Positions 1 to 8,510 of a DNA stretch of 38,121 nt are shown one piece after another (the first letter of the stretch is position 1; the number at the start of each line of letters is the position of its first letter). The DNA is from Mammaliicoccus fleurettii (GTDB lineage Bacteria; Bacillota; Bacilli; Staphylococcales; Staphylococcaceae): assembly GCF_003970575.1 (NCBI RefSeq), contig NZ_RXWZ01000155.1, positions 1 through 38,121 on the forward strand, written 5' to 3'. Both the position numbers and the translations under genes were made by a program. A model generated the notes under the pieces. It did not search any database and was not told the origin of the DNA. It worked only from the letters and a program-made list of their open reading frames with translations.

Positions 1-60
1 CTCCGTATAAATTCATTTTAATATGAATTCAACGAAAGTGTTTTTATTTTATTCCCACAA

Positions 61-232
61 ATTGGGGTCAGCTCAAATTAATTGTCCCTGGCTCTTATCA
101 TTGTATTGGCAGTAGATGACTGGATTGAACATGCGCTTATATCAAGCTTTTTCAATCCTAGTCATCCTTGCCGGGGTGGGACTACGAAATCTTTTTTATA
201 AAATTAGATTTCTGTCCCACTCCCTATCTATA
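61..232. repeat. Intergenic two-hairpin repeat downstream of menB
   Basis: No gene is supported in 1-232. The stretch holds two strong inverted repeats. The first pairs 115-129 (GATGACTGGATTGAA) with 151-166, with one extra T on the right arm. The second pairs GTGGGAC at 176-182 with GTCCCAC at 214-220, and AAATCT with AGATTT inside it. At 71-92 there is a degraded copy of the CAAATTAATTGTC terminator core seen elsewhere in the window. The layout resembles hairpin repeats that I recall from staphylococcal intergenic DNA; I could not check this. No T-run follows either hairpin on the menB strand, so a terminator role for menB is uncertain. Confidence 0.6.
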
Positions 233-1051
233 TTAAGGAAACTTAGGAAATTGATCGAAGTCTGGTTGACGTTTTTCTTTAAATGCATCACGACCTTCTT
301 TTGCTTCGTCTGAAGTATAATATAACAATGTTGCATCGCCAGCGAATTGTTGTAATCCTGCTAATCCATCTGTATCTGCATTCATTGCCGCTTTTAAGAA
401 GCGTAATGCTGTTGGTGAGTGTTGCATCATTTCTTTACACCATTGCACTGTCTCGTCTTCTATTTTGTCTAATGGCACTACTGTATTAACAAGTCCCATA
501 TCAATTGCTTCTTTTGCATCATATTGACGACATAAGAACCAAATTTCACGAGCTTTTTTATGTCCAACGATTCTTGCTAAATAACCTGAACCATATCCAG
601 CATCAAATGAACCTACTTTAGGACCAGTTTGTCCAAATCTTGCATTTTCAGCTGCGATTGTTAAGTCACATACGATATGCAATACGTGACCACCACCGAT
701 TGCATATCCTCTAACCATTGCTACTACTGGTTTAGGAATAACACGAATCAAGCGTTGTAAGTCTAATACGTTTAATCTAGGGATTTGATCTTCACCCACA
801 TAACCACCGTGTCCACGTACTGATTGGTCTCCACCTGAACAAAATGCTAAGTCGCCTTCACCTGTTAAGATAATAGATCCAACTCTTTGGTCATCTCTTG
901 CTCTAGAAAATGCATCAATCATTTCTTGTACTGTTAATGGCGTAAATGCATTACGTACTTCTGGACGATTTATTGTGATTTTTGCGATACCTTCGAAAAA
1001 TTCATATTTAATTTCTTTATATTCTTTTAAAGTTTCCCATTGTCTTGACAT
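233..1051 (-). CDS. menB: 1,4-dihydroxy-2-naphthoyl-CoA synthase MenB
   Basis: MenB closes the second ring of the naphthoquinone by converting o-succinylbenzoyl-CoA to 1,4-dihydroxy-2-naphthoyl-CoA, a cytoplasmic step of menaquinone synthesis. The 272-residue protein is a full-length crotonase-fold enzyme. It shows SGGDQ at 72-76, the oxyanion-hole loop GYAIGGGH at 115-122, and TGPKVGSFD at 142-150. Glycine in the QTGP loop is what bicarbonate-dependent (type I) MenB enzymes carry. The start is fixed by AGGAGG seven bases upstream. The first 25 bases overlap the end of menH, so the two are translationally coupled as the last genes of the leftward men operon. Confidence 0.97.
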   Translation of the reverse strand: MSRQWETLKEYKEIKYEFFEGIAKITINRPEVRNAFTPLTVQEMIDAFSRARDDQRVGSIILTGEGDLAFCSGGDQSVRGHGGYVGEDQIPRLNVLDLQRLIRVIPKPVVAMVRGYAIGGGHVLHIVCDLTIAAENARFGQTGPKVGSFDAGYGSGYLARIVGHKKAREIWFLCRQYDAKEAIDMGLVNTVVPLDKIEDETVQWCKEMMQHSPTALRFLKAAMNADTDGLAGLQQFAGDATLLYYTSDEAKEGRDAFKEKRQPDFDQFPKFP

Positions 1052-1848
1052 AATTTGCCTCCTAAAATAAATTCTATTATTATTGTATCAAACTTTTCTG
1101 GTTGTTCCACATGAATTGTGTGCCCAGCATCATTAACAATTTGAAATTTACTATTTTTAATACATTCGTGCATTCGTTTACCTATTTCTATAAACTTTTT
1201 ATCTTTCTCACCTACTATAATACATGTAGGTAAATCAAGATCATTTAATTTATCCCAATAAGATCGTTGAGCACCTGTTCCATAATCAATTAAAGCTTTA
1301 CTCAATCCACCGGGAGATTGAGAGAGTCTCATTTTCTTTATCCGATTTCTTTCTTTATGGGAAAGAACGGACTGACTTTCAAATAAGGATAATTGTGACC
1401 ACTCTTCTACAAACTTTGTCATCCCGATATTTTGTATATATTCAGCTCTAGTTTTATCTACTTCTATTCGATTAAGCTTATCTTTATTATTTTCTATACC
1501 AGGGCTTGCACTTTCTAGAATAAGACCATTTAACCATTCAGGATATTGAATTGCAAAGCTTAATGCAACACGTCCACCCATTGAATATCCATGTAAATAG
1601 ACCGTCTTTAATTCTAGATGTGCAATCAATTCTTTAATCTTATCTGCAATAAATTCCATAGACCATTGTTTATCATAACTTGATTTATCATCACCATGAC
1701 CTGGTAAATCTATAGATATCACATTAATACCTTGTTTGATAATTGCATCTTCAACTAAATGAAAAGTTGTATGGTCACTAATAAATCCATGTAACAATAA
1801 AATTGTAGGTTTATCAATATCTAACTGCTTAACGTGGTGAGTTAACAT
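1027..1848 (-). CDS. menH: SHCHC synthase MenH (alpha/beta hydrolase)
   Basis: MenH removes pyruvate from SEPHCHC to give 2-succinyl-6-hydroxy-2,4-cyclohexadiene-1-carboxylate in menaquinone synthesis. The 273-residue protein has an alpha/beta hydrolase fold, with HGF at 20-22 for the oxyanion region, the nucleophile elbow GYSMGG with Ser89, the probable acid Asp216 in GEKDKKF, and His243 in DAGHTIH. The family is broad, so position decides the call: the gene overlaps menD by 20 bases upstream and menB by 25 bases downstream. An AAAGG ribosome-binding site lies inside menD. Confidence 0.93.
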   Translation of the reverse strand: MLTHHVKQLDIDKPTILLLHGFISDHTTFHLVEDAIIKQGINVISIDLPGHGDDKSSYDKQWSMEFIADKIKELIAHLELKTVYLHGYSMGGRVALSFAIQYPEWLNGLILESASPGIENNKDKLNRIEVDKTRAEYIQNIGMTKFVEEWSQLSLFESQSVLSHKERNRIKKMRLSQSPGGLSKALIDYGTGAQRSYWDKLNDLDLPTCIIVGEKDKKFIEIGKRMHECIKNSKFQIVNDAGHTIHVEQPEKFDTIIIEFILGGKLCQDNGKL

Positions 1849-3508
1849 ATTGTATACCTTTCATCTTTTCAAATAGTTCTCTATGTGTTTCTGTATTTTC
1901 TTCTCTATTCGTTAAAATTTCATATAAATATGAACCAAATTGAGGTAAAGTTTGTCTTTTATACTCAGCCACATCTTCAAATTTTTCATATCCTAATTCA
2001 TATAAATGAGCAACATGTTGAAAATCTAAATCCAAAGGCGTTCCAAATAATTTTTCAAAATGCTCTGGCGCTTCATCTTTCGGTGCTAAATAATTAAAGA
2101 TGCCCCCACCATTATTATTCAAACATACGATGGTAATATCTAAATCATGCAACTTACTCATTATTAATCCGTTCATATCATGGAAGAACGAAATGTCTCC
2201 AATAACTAATGTTACTTTTTTATAAACAGACATCCCTAAAGCAGTTGATACAACACCGTCAATGCCATTAGCACCTCTATTAGCTGCAATTTCAGCTTTA
2301 GAATCTAAATTGAATGTGTCTACATCTCTAACTGGCATACTATTACCAACAAAAACAGTATCTTTTGAAGACATTTTTTTCAATAAACTGCCTACAACAG
2401 CACCTTCGTCAGTTTCTTCTTGAATATACTTTTCTATTAATGCTCTAGCTTCTTTATCCATAGTGATCCATTTTTCTAACCAATTTTTATTTTGAGTTGG
2501 CGTCACATCTTGTGCCTGTCTAAAGAAGTCATTTGGACTTAACTCTACAGAAAGTGTTGGTACTTTTGGATAAGCATCTGGTGTAGCATTATTTTGTACG
2601 AGTATTTGTGGACATTTAACATCTTTTAACCAATTATTTAAATGTTTAGAAACAACTGGTTGTCCAACTCTTATAATAAATTGTGGCTCTATACTTAAAC
2701 CACCTTTAAAAAGTGCATCATAAGTAGCAATAACATTTGGATGATTTAACTTTCTTAAATTACTCAATGGATCTGCCAAAATAGGTATATTATGAATGGC
2801 TGAATAAGTTAAAATTTGTGATAAATCTTGCCCTTGTGTATCTCCTACTACGACGATTCCACGTGGTTTCTCAATATATGTTTGTATATTTGAAAAATCA
2901 ATTGATTTTTGGTATTTCGTTGCTATTTTTCTCTTAGAAGATAAATATCTTCTAAGTTTCACATTAGGAATAAGCGGTTCTCTAAATGGAAAATTAAAAT
3001 GTACAGGACCTCTTTGTGGTCCTACGAAATGTTTTTCAGCTTTTATCATATTCATGTTTATTGCATTGATTGTACCTTCAGTTTCATCTGCAATAGGCAT
3101 ATCAAATTGAAACTTAGTGAAATTTTGGAACATATTAATTTGATTAATTGCTTGTGGTGCGCCAACATTTCTAAGTTCATGTGGTCTATCACTCGTCACA
3201 ACGACAAGTGGTAACCTACTTATAAATGCTTCTGAAACTGCAGGTGTATAATTTGAAGCTGCTGTACCTGAAGTACAAATGATCGCAACTGGTTTCTGAC
3301 TTGCTTTGATTATACCTAATGCGAAGAAAGCAGCACTTCTTTCATCGGGATGTATCCACGTTTTAATATGAGGGTGTCTCTCACAAGCAATCGCAAGTGG
3401 CGTAGATCTTGACCCTGGACTAATTACGACATCATCAACACCATATTCGTATAATTTAGAAACAAATGTAAACACTTGTTTTGTTAAACTTTCAGTATGT
3501 GTACTCAA
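1829..3508 (-). CDS. menD: SEPHCHC synthase MenD (thiamine-diphosphate enzyme)
   Basis: MenD joins isochorismate and 2-oxoglutarate, with loss of CO2, to give SEPHCHC, the first committed step to menaquinone. The 559-residue protein has the N-terminal thiamine-enzyme signature SPGSRSTPL at 30-38. It also has the C-terminal diphosphate/metal motif that begins GDIS at 437 and ends NNNGGG at 464-469. The start is TTG at 3508, two bases after the menF stop. The site AGGAG lies in the last codons of menF, ten bases upstream, so expression is tied to menF. Confidence 0.96.
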   Translation of the reverse strand: MSTHTESLTKQVFTFVSKLYEYGVDDVVISPGSRSTPLAIACERHPHIKTWIHPDERSAAFFALGIIKASQKPVAIICTSGTAASNYTPAVSEAFISRLPLVVVTSDRPHELRNVGAPQAINQINMFQNFTKFQFDMPIADETEGTINAINMNMIKAEKHFVGPQRGPVHFNFPFREPLIPNVKLRRYLSSKRKIATKYQKSIDFSNIQTYIEKPRGIVVVGDTQGQDLSQILTYSAIHNIPILADPLSNLRKLNHPNVIATYDALFKGGLSIEPQFIIRVGQPVVSKHLNNWLKDVKCPQILVQNNATPDAYPKVPTLSVELSPNDFFRQAQDVTPTQNKNWLEKWITMDKEARALIEKYIQEETDEGAVVGSLLKKMSSKDTVFVGNSMPVRDVDTFNLDSKAEIAANRGANGIDGVVSTALGMSVYKKVTLVIGDISFFHDMNGLIMSKLHDLDITIVCLNNNGGGIFNYLAPKDEAPEHFEKLFGTPLDLDFQHVAHLYELGYEKFEDVAEYKRQTLPQFGSYLYEILTNREENTETHRELFEKMKGIQYVNSPR

Positions 3509-3510
3509 AT

Positions 3511-4863
3511 CTACATCACTCCTAGCGCTTTTAACATTGGTTTGAATTTTAAATCTGTTTCTTCAAATTCTGTAATTGCATTCGAATCTTTAACGATGCC
3601 GCAACCAGAATATAATGTTGCTGCATTTCCTCTTACAAGCATTGAGCGAATTGAAACAACAAATTCCCCATTATTATCTAAATCAATATAACCTAAAGGT
3701 GCACCGTAGAAACCTCTAGTGCCAAATTCTTCATGCTCAATAAATTTAATAGCTTCTACCTTTGGAAATCCTCCAAGAGCAGGCGTAGGATGTAATTGAT
3801 TTACGATTTCTAAAACATTTTCGGATAATAAATCTGCCTGTATCTTTGTATATAAATGATATAAATGTTTATTTGTTAAAATCGTTGGCTTTTTATCGTA
3901 TTCCAATTGTTTAGTAAACGATTGAATATCATGAATAATACTATCCACAACATAACGATGTTCGAATTGATTTTTAGAATCATTTAAAAGTTCAGCTTTT
4001 AATTTGTTGTTTTCACTTTCATCTTCAGTTCTAATAATTGTTCCAGCTATTGCATTGGTATATAATTTGCCATTATCTATTTGACAAAGTTGTTCAGGTG
4101 TTTGTGATATGAATTGTGATTTACCAGATTCAAATAATAATAAATAGCTAGATTCATTGCTATCAAGAGATCTTTGCAAAGCATCTTCAACATTAACATC
4201 ATCTTGAAATTCAATTTTTCTTCTTCGAGATAATACAACTTTTTGCAATGCAACTGACTCATTCATCAATGATACAACTTTTGTTACTAAATCTTTCCAT
4301 TCTTCACTTTGAATGTCTTTATTTTCTACAACTGAAGGTTCTGATAATACTCCCGTTTGAGCTTTTGAATCGATAGCATTTAATATGCGTTCAATATTTT
4401 CTATATCAAATTTATTGTTATCGTCAGTATATGTTAAGTAACAACGACCATTTTCTTTTGTAATCAAAAATTTTGGTAAAACAAAATGACTCATTCCATA
4501 ATCTTTCCACTCATTAGTTAAAGAATGCTCTGAAAATTGAAATCCTCCAAAGAATTTCAAATGATGTTTATCATCATGCATAATTACCGTATTTAACTGT
4601 TCTTTAATATTTTGCCAATACTCATAAATTTCATCGTGCTCTAAATGTGAGTATCTAGCTTCTAATAAATAGCCGATACCACACATTTCTAATTTGAAAT
4701 CTTTTGACTTGTAATAAAAACGTTGTCCAATATAATTGATTTCTTCCCTTAATAAATGGATTAAATCTGGTTGATATTGAAGCTCAATTTCAACTGAAAT
4801 ATAATTTTTATTTCCATCGATTTCAGAAATCATTTTTTGCTTCAAATCGGTCCTCAAGGCCAT
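3511..4863 (-). CDS. menF: Isochorismate synthase MenF
   Basis: MenF isomerises chorismate to isochorismate, the entry reaction of the menaquinone branch. The 450-residue protein is a full chorismate-binding enzyme. The C-terminal half carries HPTPALGG, EFGTRGFYGAPLGY, VSIRSMLV and GCGIVKDSN, the conserved active-site blocks of MenF/EntC/TrpE-like enzymes. It is the first gene of the leftward operon menF-menD-menH-menB. The ATG start has only a weak purine-rich site (AAGTGGAAA) upstream. The 189-base gap to divergent menA must hold the operon promoter, but I see no clear -35/-10 pair on this strand. Confidence 0.95.
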   Translation of the reverse strand: MALRTDLKQKMISEIDGNKNYISVEIELQYQPDLIHLLREEINYIGQRFYYKSKDFKLEMCGIGYLLEARYSHLEHDEIYEYWQNIKEQLNTVIMHDDKHHLKFFGGFQFSEHSLTNEWKDYGMSHFVLPKFLITKENGRCYLTYTDDNNKFDIENIERILNAIDSKAQTGVLSEPSVVENKDIQSEEWKDLVTKVVSLMNESVALQKVVLSRRRKIEFQDDVNVEDALQRSLDSNESSYLLLFESGKSQFISQTPEQLCQIDNGKLYTNAIAGTIIRTEDESENNKLKAELLNDSKNQFEHRYVVDSIIHDIQSFTKQLEYDKKPTILTNKHLYHLYTKIQADLLSENVLEIVNQLHPTPALGGFPKVEAIKFIEHEEFGTRGFYGAPLGYIDLDNNGEFVVSIRSMLVRGNAATLYSGCGIVKDSNAITEFEETDLKFKPMLKALGVM

Positions 4864-4985
4864 TTCATTTCCACTTCTTTCCGAAAAATATCTATCTTCT
4901 TATTTTATCATTTTTTAACATAACATGCGTTAATATTGTACTTTATAAATAGAATATATATTAAAATATTACACAAATACAGTGA

Positions 4986-5014
4986 TTGACCAATTGATGT
5001 CGAAAGCATATACT
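4986..5014 (+). promoter_or_regulatory. SigA-type promoter of menA
   Basis: TTGACC at 4986-4991 and TATACT at 5009-5014 are separated by 17 bases. The site lies 39 bases upstream of the menA start, which has AGAGG at 5041-5045 as ribosome-binding site. Confidence 0.75.
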
Positions 5015-5052
5015 AATACTGTCAAAAATATTAATAAATAAGAGGTAAATAA

Positions 5053-5991
5053 ATGTCACAAAATTTATCACAGCATTCAGGCATAAAAAAATATTATCAT
5101 TTAATGAGGCCACATACGCTTACTGCTTCATTTGTACCAGTATTGCTAGGAACAGCGGCATCAAAGATATTTTTAACAGGTGCTGAAGCATCCATTAAAA
5201 TTTCAGTAGTATTAGCTATGTTATTAGCAAGCATATTAATACAAGCAGCAACAAACATGTTTAATGAGTATTTCGACTATAAACGTGGCTTAGATGATCA
5301 TACATCTGTTGGTATTGGTGGTGCTATTGTACGAAACGGTATGTCACCAAAATCCGTATATAACTTAGCCATAGCATTTTATATAATCGCAGTAATTTTA
5401 GGTATATATATTTGCATGCAAAGTACATGGTTATTAATACCAATCGGACTCGTTTGTATGGCTATTGGTTATTTCTATACTGGTGGACCTTATCCTATAT
5501 CATGGACACCATTTGGAGAAATATTCGCCGGTTTCTTTATGGGATTCGTAATTGTAATGATCTCATTCTACATACAAACTGGTACATTAAGTTTTTATCC
5601 AGCATTATTAAGTATACCTGTATCTATCACAATCGGATTAATCAACTTAGCTAACAACATTAGAGACCGAGAAAAAGATAAACAAAGTGGTAGAAAAACG
5701 TATGCTATCTTAGTCGGAAAAAGAATTTCAATTATGACTATGGCTATTTTATACATTTTCTCATATGTGTTTGTCATTTACTTAGCATTATTCAAGCCTT
5801 ATGGATCAATATTATGGTTATTAGTGCTTATTTCAGCACCATTCCCAATTAAAGCAGTACGTCGCTTTAATAAGAACGATACACCGCAAACAATGATGCC
5901 TGCGATGGCAGCAACAGGTAAAACAAATACAATATTTGGTTTATTATTAGCACTTGGTGTTTATATTAGTGGCATATTAGGCGGCTTATAA
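5053..5991 (+). CDS. menA: 1,4-dihydroxy-2-naphthoate polyprenyltransferase MenA
   Basis: MenA attaches the polyprenyl tail to 1,4-dihydroxy-2-naphthoate, giving demethylmenaquinone in the membrane. The 312-residue protein is a UbiA-family membrane prenyltransferase with about eight to nine hydrophobic segments. It has both aspartate-rich diphosphate-binding motifs: NEYFDYKRGLDD within 68-82 and NNIRDREKDK at 201-210. It is divergent from menF-menD-menH-menB and has its own promoter, so the whole men locus can be read from one intergenic region. A strong terminator follows. Confidence 0.95.
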   Translation: MSQNLSQHSGIKKYYHLMRPHTLTASFVPVLLGTAASKIFLTGAEASIKISVVLAMLLASILIQAATNMFNEYFDYKRGLDDHTSVGIGGAIVRNGMSPKSVYNLAIAFYIIAVILGIYICMQSTWLLIPIGLVCMAIGYFYTGGPYPISWTPFGEIFAGFFMGFVIVMISFYIQTGTLSFYPALLSIPVSITIGLINLANNIRDREKDKQSGRKTYAILVGKRISIMTMAILYIFSYVFVIYLALFKPYGSILWLLVLISAPFPIKAVRRFNKNDTPQTMMPAMAATGKTNTIFGLLLALGVYISGILGGL

Positions 5992-6033
5992 TTATTTAAA
6001 AAACGATCTCGGACAAAAATACTAACTCAAAAT

Positions 6034-6091
6034 AAATAAGCATATCACTAAACTGATTTTTTAAAGTTTACAGTGATATGTTTATTTTTTT
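6034..6091 (+). terminator. Rho-independent terminator of menA
   Basis: A 16-base arm at 6034-6049 (AAATAAGCATATCACT) pairs with 6072-6087, with one mismatch or G-U pair, and a T-run follows. The same hairpin recurs after ltaA at 25116-25170. Confidence 0.85.
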
Positions 6092-6096
6092 ATCTT

Positions 6097-6193
6097 ACGA
6101 TTTTGTTCGTGCATGCTTGCCTAGGGGTATGGTTCGAGCCTGTAGTCTCTCACGCATACTATTCCCTCAGGCGTCAGCACTTTACAAAATCGT
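6097..6193. repeat. Dispersed hairpin element, copy B1
   Basis: The outer arms ACGATTTTGT (6097-6106) and ACAAAATCGT (6184-6193) are perfect inverted repeats. Inside are GTGC/GCAC, then CCTAGGGGTATG opposite CATAC-TATT-CCCTCAGG, and a loop with GCCTGTAGTCT. The near-identical copy B2 is at 25251-25346. A diverged relative, A1, at 11447-11517 keeps the loop and pairing but not the stem sequence. No protein is encoded. Confidence 0.8.
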
Positions 6194-6241
6194 TACTAAT
6201 CTTTTTTTTATACAAAAATAAAGCATTTTCGTATAATTTAA

Positions 6242-6970
6242 TTAATTATTTAAAAATCGGATAATATCTTTTTCTACTTTGTCCTTATCAGCACTACGTG
6301 TCATAAGATGCGTGGCTTTTTCATAAGAAGTAAGCAATTTATTATGCGTTCCTACTTCTCGATAAATATGTTCTGCACTCTTTTGATAAGTTATTTGATC
6401 TCGTTCACCATACATTATAGAAATTGGTATTTGAATAGATTTCAAATTTTTCATTGTATTCTCAATAAATTCCGTAAAAACATGTGCACCTTCATTATAA
6501 CCATCAATTAAAGCAAGTTGTCTTTCACTTTCTTCAGTTTCTAAATTTTGAATTTGATTAATTCTTTTCCCATAACTGTATAGTCTTCGTTTTATATCGG
6601 CACTTGTACGATTATTAGGTACTGACATAACTAGACATTTTTTAATATCACACGTTTCAGCTAGTCTAAGAGACATTAATCCTCCTAAAGACACACCGAG
6701 AACATTTATATCTTTATAGCCCTCATCTACTAAAAATTGATAACTATCCTGAGCTTGTTGCCACCAATCATCTGTATTATATTTCATTAATGACTCGACA
6801 CTTAAGCAATGTCCTTTATACGCTGGTATATAGCAAGTGTATCCAACTTCATTTAATGAGGTCGCCAATTCTTTTACATCTCGTACTGTTCCAGTAAAAG
6901 AATGTAATAACAATACAGCTTCACTTCCACCTTTTAAATACACATTACGCGCTTCTTTTAACTTCAACAA
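6242..6970 (-). CDS. Alpha/beta hydrolase (carboxylesterase-like)
   Basis: This is a small cytoplasmic serine hydrolase of unknown substrate. It has HSFTG at the oxyanion position, the nucleophile elbow GVSLGG, and a C-terminal THLMT histidine. Size and motifs fit the carboxylesterase/monoacylglycerol-lipase branch that includes Bacillus YvaK-type esterases. The start is uncertain: GGAG at 6979-6982 overlaps the most upstream GTG (6979), so GTG at 6973 or TTG at 6970 is more likely, and I use 6970. It lies 24 bases after the acetyltransferase gene, apparently in the same transcript. Confidence 0.8.
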   Translation of the reverse strand: MLKLKEARNVYLKGGSEAVLLLHSFTGTVRDVKELATSLNEVGYTCYIPAYKGHCLSVESLMKYNTDDWWQQAQDSYQFLVDEGYKDINVLGVSLGGLMSLRLAETCDIKKCLVMSVPNNRTSADIKRRLYSYGKRINQIQNLETEESERQLALIDGYNEGAHVFTEFIENTMKNLKSIQIPISIMYGERDQITYQKSAEHIYREVGTHNKLLTSYEKATHLMTRSADKDKVEKDIIRFLNN

Positions 6971-6994
6971 CACAATCACTCCGCTACTTGTTTT

Positions 6995-7462
6995 CTATAA
7001 TTTTTTCTCCATATAATAGTTCGTTGTTTCAAATCCCATTTTTTCATATAATGAATAAGCAATTTTATTGTGGCCAAACACATGTAACTTTATGCTTTCA
7101 ATTTTATGACTTTTGCAATATTTATCTAAAGCTTGCATCGTTTCTTTCCCTAACCCTTTTCCTCTATGTATTTCTTCTATTTTTATATCATAAATAAAAC
7201 TTTTCAATGTATTATCTTTTTCAAAAATATGTAACCATAAAATACCAACTTTTTCATTATCTGAATGTACATTGAAAATTTTATGACCTTCCGTATTCAA
7301 ACCCTTTGGTAATAATTTTTCAAAATACGCTCTACCTTTACTGTCAGCTTCATCTTTATCCCATGTGCCATTCTTCACCTGTTCATCCGCATACTCTTTA
7401 AGAGAAATTTCGTAAAAATTTTTTAATTCATGCTCTTGCATTAACTTTAAATTAACACTCAT
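6995..7462 (-). CDS. GNAT-family N-acetyltransferase
   Basis: The 155-residue protein has a single GNAT domain. The acetyl-CoA pyrophosphate loop RGKGLGKETM is about two thirds along, and the C-terminal block SLYEKMGFETTNYYMEKKL is typical of the fold. The substrate cannot be told from sequence. AAAAGGGG precedes the ATG. It is the upstream gene of a pair with the hydrolase, both leftward, and lies just past the tRNA terminator. Confidence 0.85.
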   Translation of the reverse strand: MSVNLKLMQEHELKNFYEISLKEYADEQVKNGTWDKDEADSKGRAYFEKLLPKGLNTEGHKIFNVHSDNEKVGILWLHIFEKDNTLKSFIYDIKIEEIHRGKGLGKETMQALDKYCKSHKIESIKLHVFGHNKIAYSLYEKMGFETTNYYMEKKL

Positions 7463-7524
7463 AAAAATCCCCTTTTCAGTTTATATTTAGCTTCATTATA
7501 CACATATAAAATCATTACACATAC

Positions 7525-7557
7525 AAAAAAAGCCTGCAACCATAACGGTTACAGACT
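7525..7557 (-). terminator. Terminator of the tRNA-Asn/tRNA-Ser unit
   Basis: Read leftward, AGTCTGTAACC pairs with GGTTGCAGGCT around a five-base loop, and seven T follow (7525-7557). It ends the tRNA transcript before the acetyltransferase gene. Confidence 0.8.
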
Positions 7558-7563
7558 ATATGA

Positions 7564-7651
7564 CGGAGATGGAGGGATTCGAACCCTCGCGCCGCAGAAC
7601 GACCTACACCCTTAGCAGGGGCGCCTCTTCAGCCAACTTGAGTACATCTCC
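7564..7651 (-). tRNA. tRNA-Ser (GCU anticodon)
   Basis: Read leftward this is an 88-nt class II tRNA. The acceptor GGAGATG pairs with CATCTCC, the discriminator is G, the anticodon loop is CTGCTAA (GCU), a long variable arm is present, and the T-loop is GGTTCGAATCC. The CCA end is not encoded (TCA follows), unlike its neighbour, so it must be added after transcription. Confidence 0.95.
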
Positions 7652-7652
7652 A

Positions 7653-7727
7653 TGGCTCCACAGGTAGGACTCGAACCTACGACCGATCGGTTAACAGCCG
7701 ATAGCTCTACCACTGAGCTACTGTGGA
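7653..7727 (-). tRNA. tRNA-Asn (GUU anticodon)
   Basis: The acceptor TCCACAG pairs with CTGTGGA, the anticodon loop is CTGTTAA (GUU), the T-loop is GGTTCGAGTCC, and the 3' CCA is encoded. It is separated from tRNA-Ser by one base and is the upstream gene of the pair. Confidence 0.96.
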
Positions 7728-7756
7728 TTAATATGATTTAATCAAGCACAAGTACT

Positions 7757-7784
7757 ATTATATCAACCATCACAATATTTTCAA
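7757..7784 (-). promoter_or_regulatory. Promoter of the tRNA pair
   Basis: Read leftward, TTGAAA (7779-7784) and TATAAT (7757-7762) are 16 bases apart, about 30 bases before the tRNA-Asn 5' end. No other gene lies downstream before the tRNAs. Confidence 0.8.
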
Positions 7785-7794
7785 GTGAAAACTT

Positions 7795-7843
7795 AAAAAA
7801 ATTAACGGAACATTTACACTTTAGTGGCACTTGTTCCGTTAAT
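7795..7843 (-). terminator. Rho-independent terminator of comK
   Basis: Read leftward, ATTAACGGAACA (7832-7843) pairs perfectly with TGTTCCGTTAAT (7801-7812), a second small stem CACT/AGTG lies inside, and a run of T follows. It starts 16 bases past the comK stop. Confidence 0.88.
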
Positions 7844-7858
7844 GTTCACTTTGACTCT

Positions 7859-8413
7859 CTAATGATGATTTTTAAGATACATCTTTATAACATCCAACAC
7901 ACTATAACCATCTTGCGTCAAATCAATATTGGGTGTATTTAACTGTTTTATGAAAATATTATTTCTATGATTCTTATAATATAAACATGTACAGTTCAAA
8001 TATTGATGATTAATTACATGAAAAGAAATTGGGAATACAAGTGACTGATCTTGTTCTAGAAATATTTTAGTTTTATTACCTTTGAATTTCGTGAAATGTT
8101 TAACATAGAGTAAATTAATCCATGTGTTGTCAGCAGATCTTTCGGAATGAGTACAGAAAAAATAAGTGGATGTTACAGGAGAAACTAAAATTGGAGGTTT
8201 ACTAGTAATACTAGTTAGTCGCTTAGTGAATAATTTCTTTTCTTGAAAATGTTCTCCATAAAAGCGACAGGAATGATTCATAATTTCTTGAGGTCTCTGT
8301 TCGATAATAAAGGGTGATTTACCTGCTTCAGAAACCTCTGTATGAACAGTGTGTTCATTTACTTTAATACCCCTTATATACATTGTATTCTGTTTTATTA
8401 CATACTTTTTCAT
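7859..8413 (-). CDS. comK: Competence transcription factor ComK
   Basis: ComK is the DNA-binding activator of late competence genes. In Bacillus it binds as a tetramer to AT-boxes and activates its own gene. The 184-residue protein is full length and intact. It carries the family blocks NHSCRFYGEHF (about residues 46-56), TSKPPILVSP and FPISFH. The start is fixed by AGAGGAG before ATG. In S. aureus the equivalent gene (comK1) sits in the same neighbourhood, near lplA and the men genes. The gene has its own promoter with a dyad over the -10, and its own terminator, so it is a single-gene unit. Confidence 0.93.
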   Translation of the reverse strand: MKKYVIKQNTMYIRGIKVNEHTVHTEVSEAGKSPFIIEQRPQEIMNHSCRFYGEHFQEKKLFTKRLTSITSKPPILVSPVTSTYFFCTHSERSADNTWINLLYVKHFTKFKGNKTKIFLEQDQSLVFPISFHVINHQYLNCTCLYYKNHRNNIFIKQLNTPNIDLTQDGYSVLDVIKMYLKNHH

Positions 8414-8457
8414 CGCAAACTCCTCTCAGTGATAATTTTTTACTTTTATATCTATCT

Positions 8458-8492
8458 GAATTAAATATAATATATATTTAATTCTTAGTCAA
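8458..8492 (-). promoter_or_regulatory. comK promoter with an inverted repeat over the -10 region
   Basis: Read leftward, TTGACT (8487-8492) and TATATT (8464-8469) are 17 bases apart. An 11-base perfect inverted repeat, GAATTAAATAT at 8458-8468 and ATATTTAATTC at 8474-8484, covers the -10 and most of the spacer. It could be an operator; its sequence does not fit the AAAA-N5-TTTT ComK box. Confidence 0.6.
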
Positions 8493-8510
8493 TATTTTTC
8501 TTATGAAATT

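Noticed and set aside
116-313. 65-codon open frame at the left edge
   Set aside because: It runs through the two hairpin repeats and into the menB 3' end on the opposite strand, has no ribosome-binding site and no recognisable protein.
6105-6130. SigB-type promoter in element B (GTTC, 16 bases, GGGTAT)
   Set aside because: The GGGTAT is part of the conserved paired stem and changes to GGGCAT with a compensating change in copy A; no gene starts downstream.
6073-6264. Open frame across the menA terminator and element B1, with a similar one at 25154-25375
   Set aside because: Both start inside the terminator stem and translate repeat DNA; the likeness between them comes from the shared repeat, not from a protein.
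7564-7727. Integration site at the tRNA genes
   Set aside because: Both tRNAs are intact, no integrase gene or repeated tRNA end is nearby, and flanking genes are core genes.
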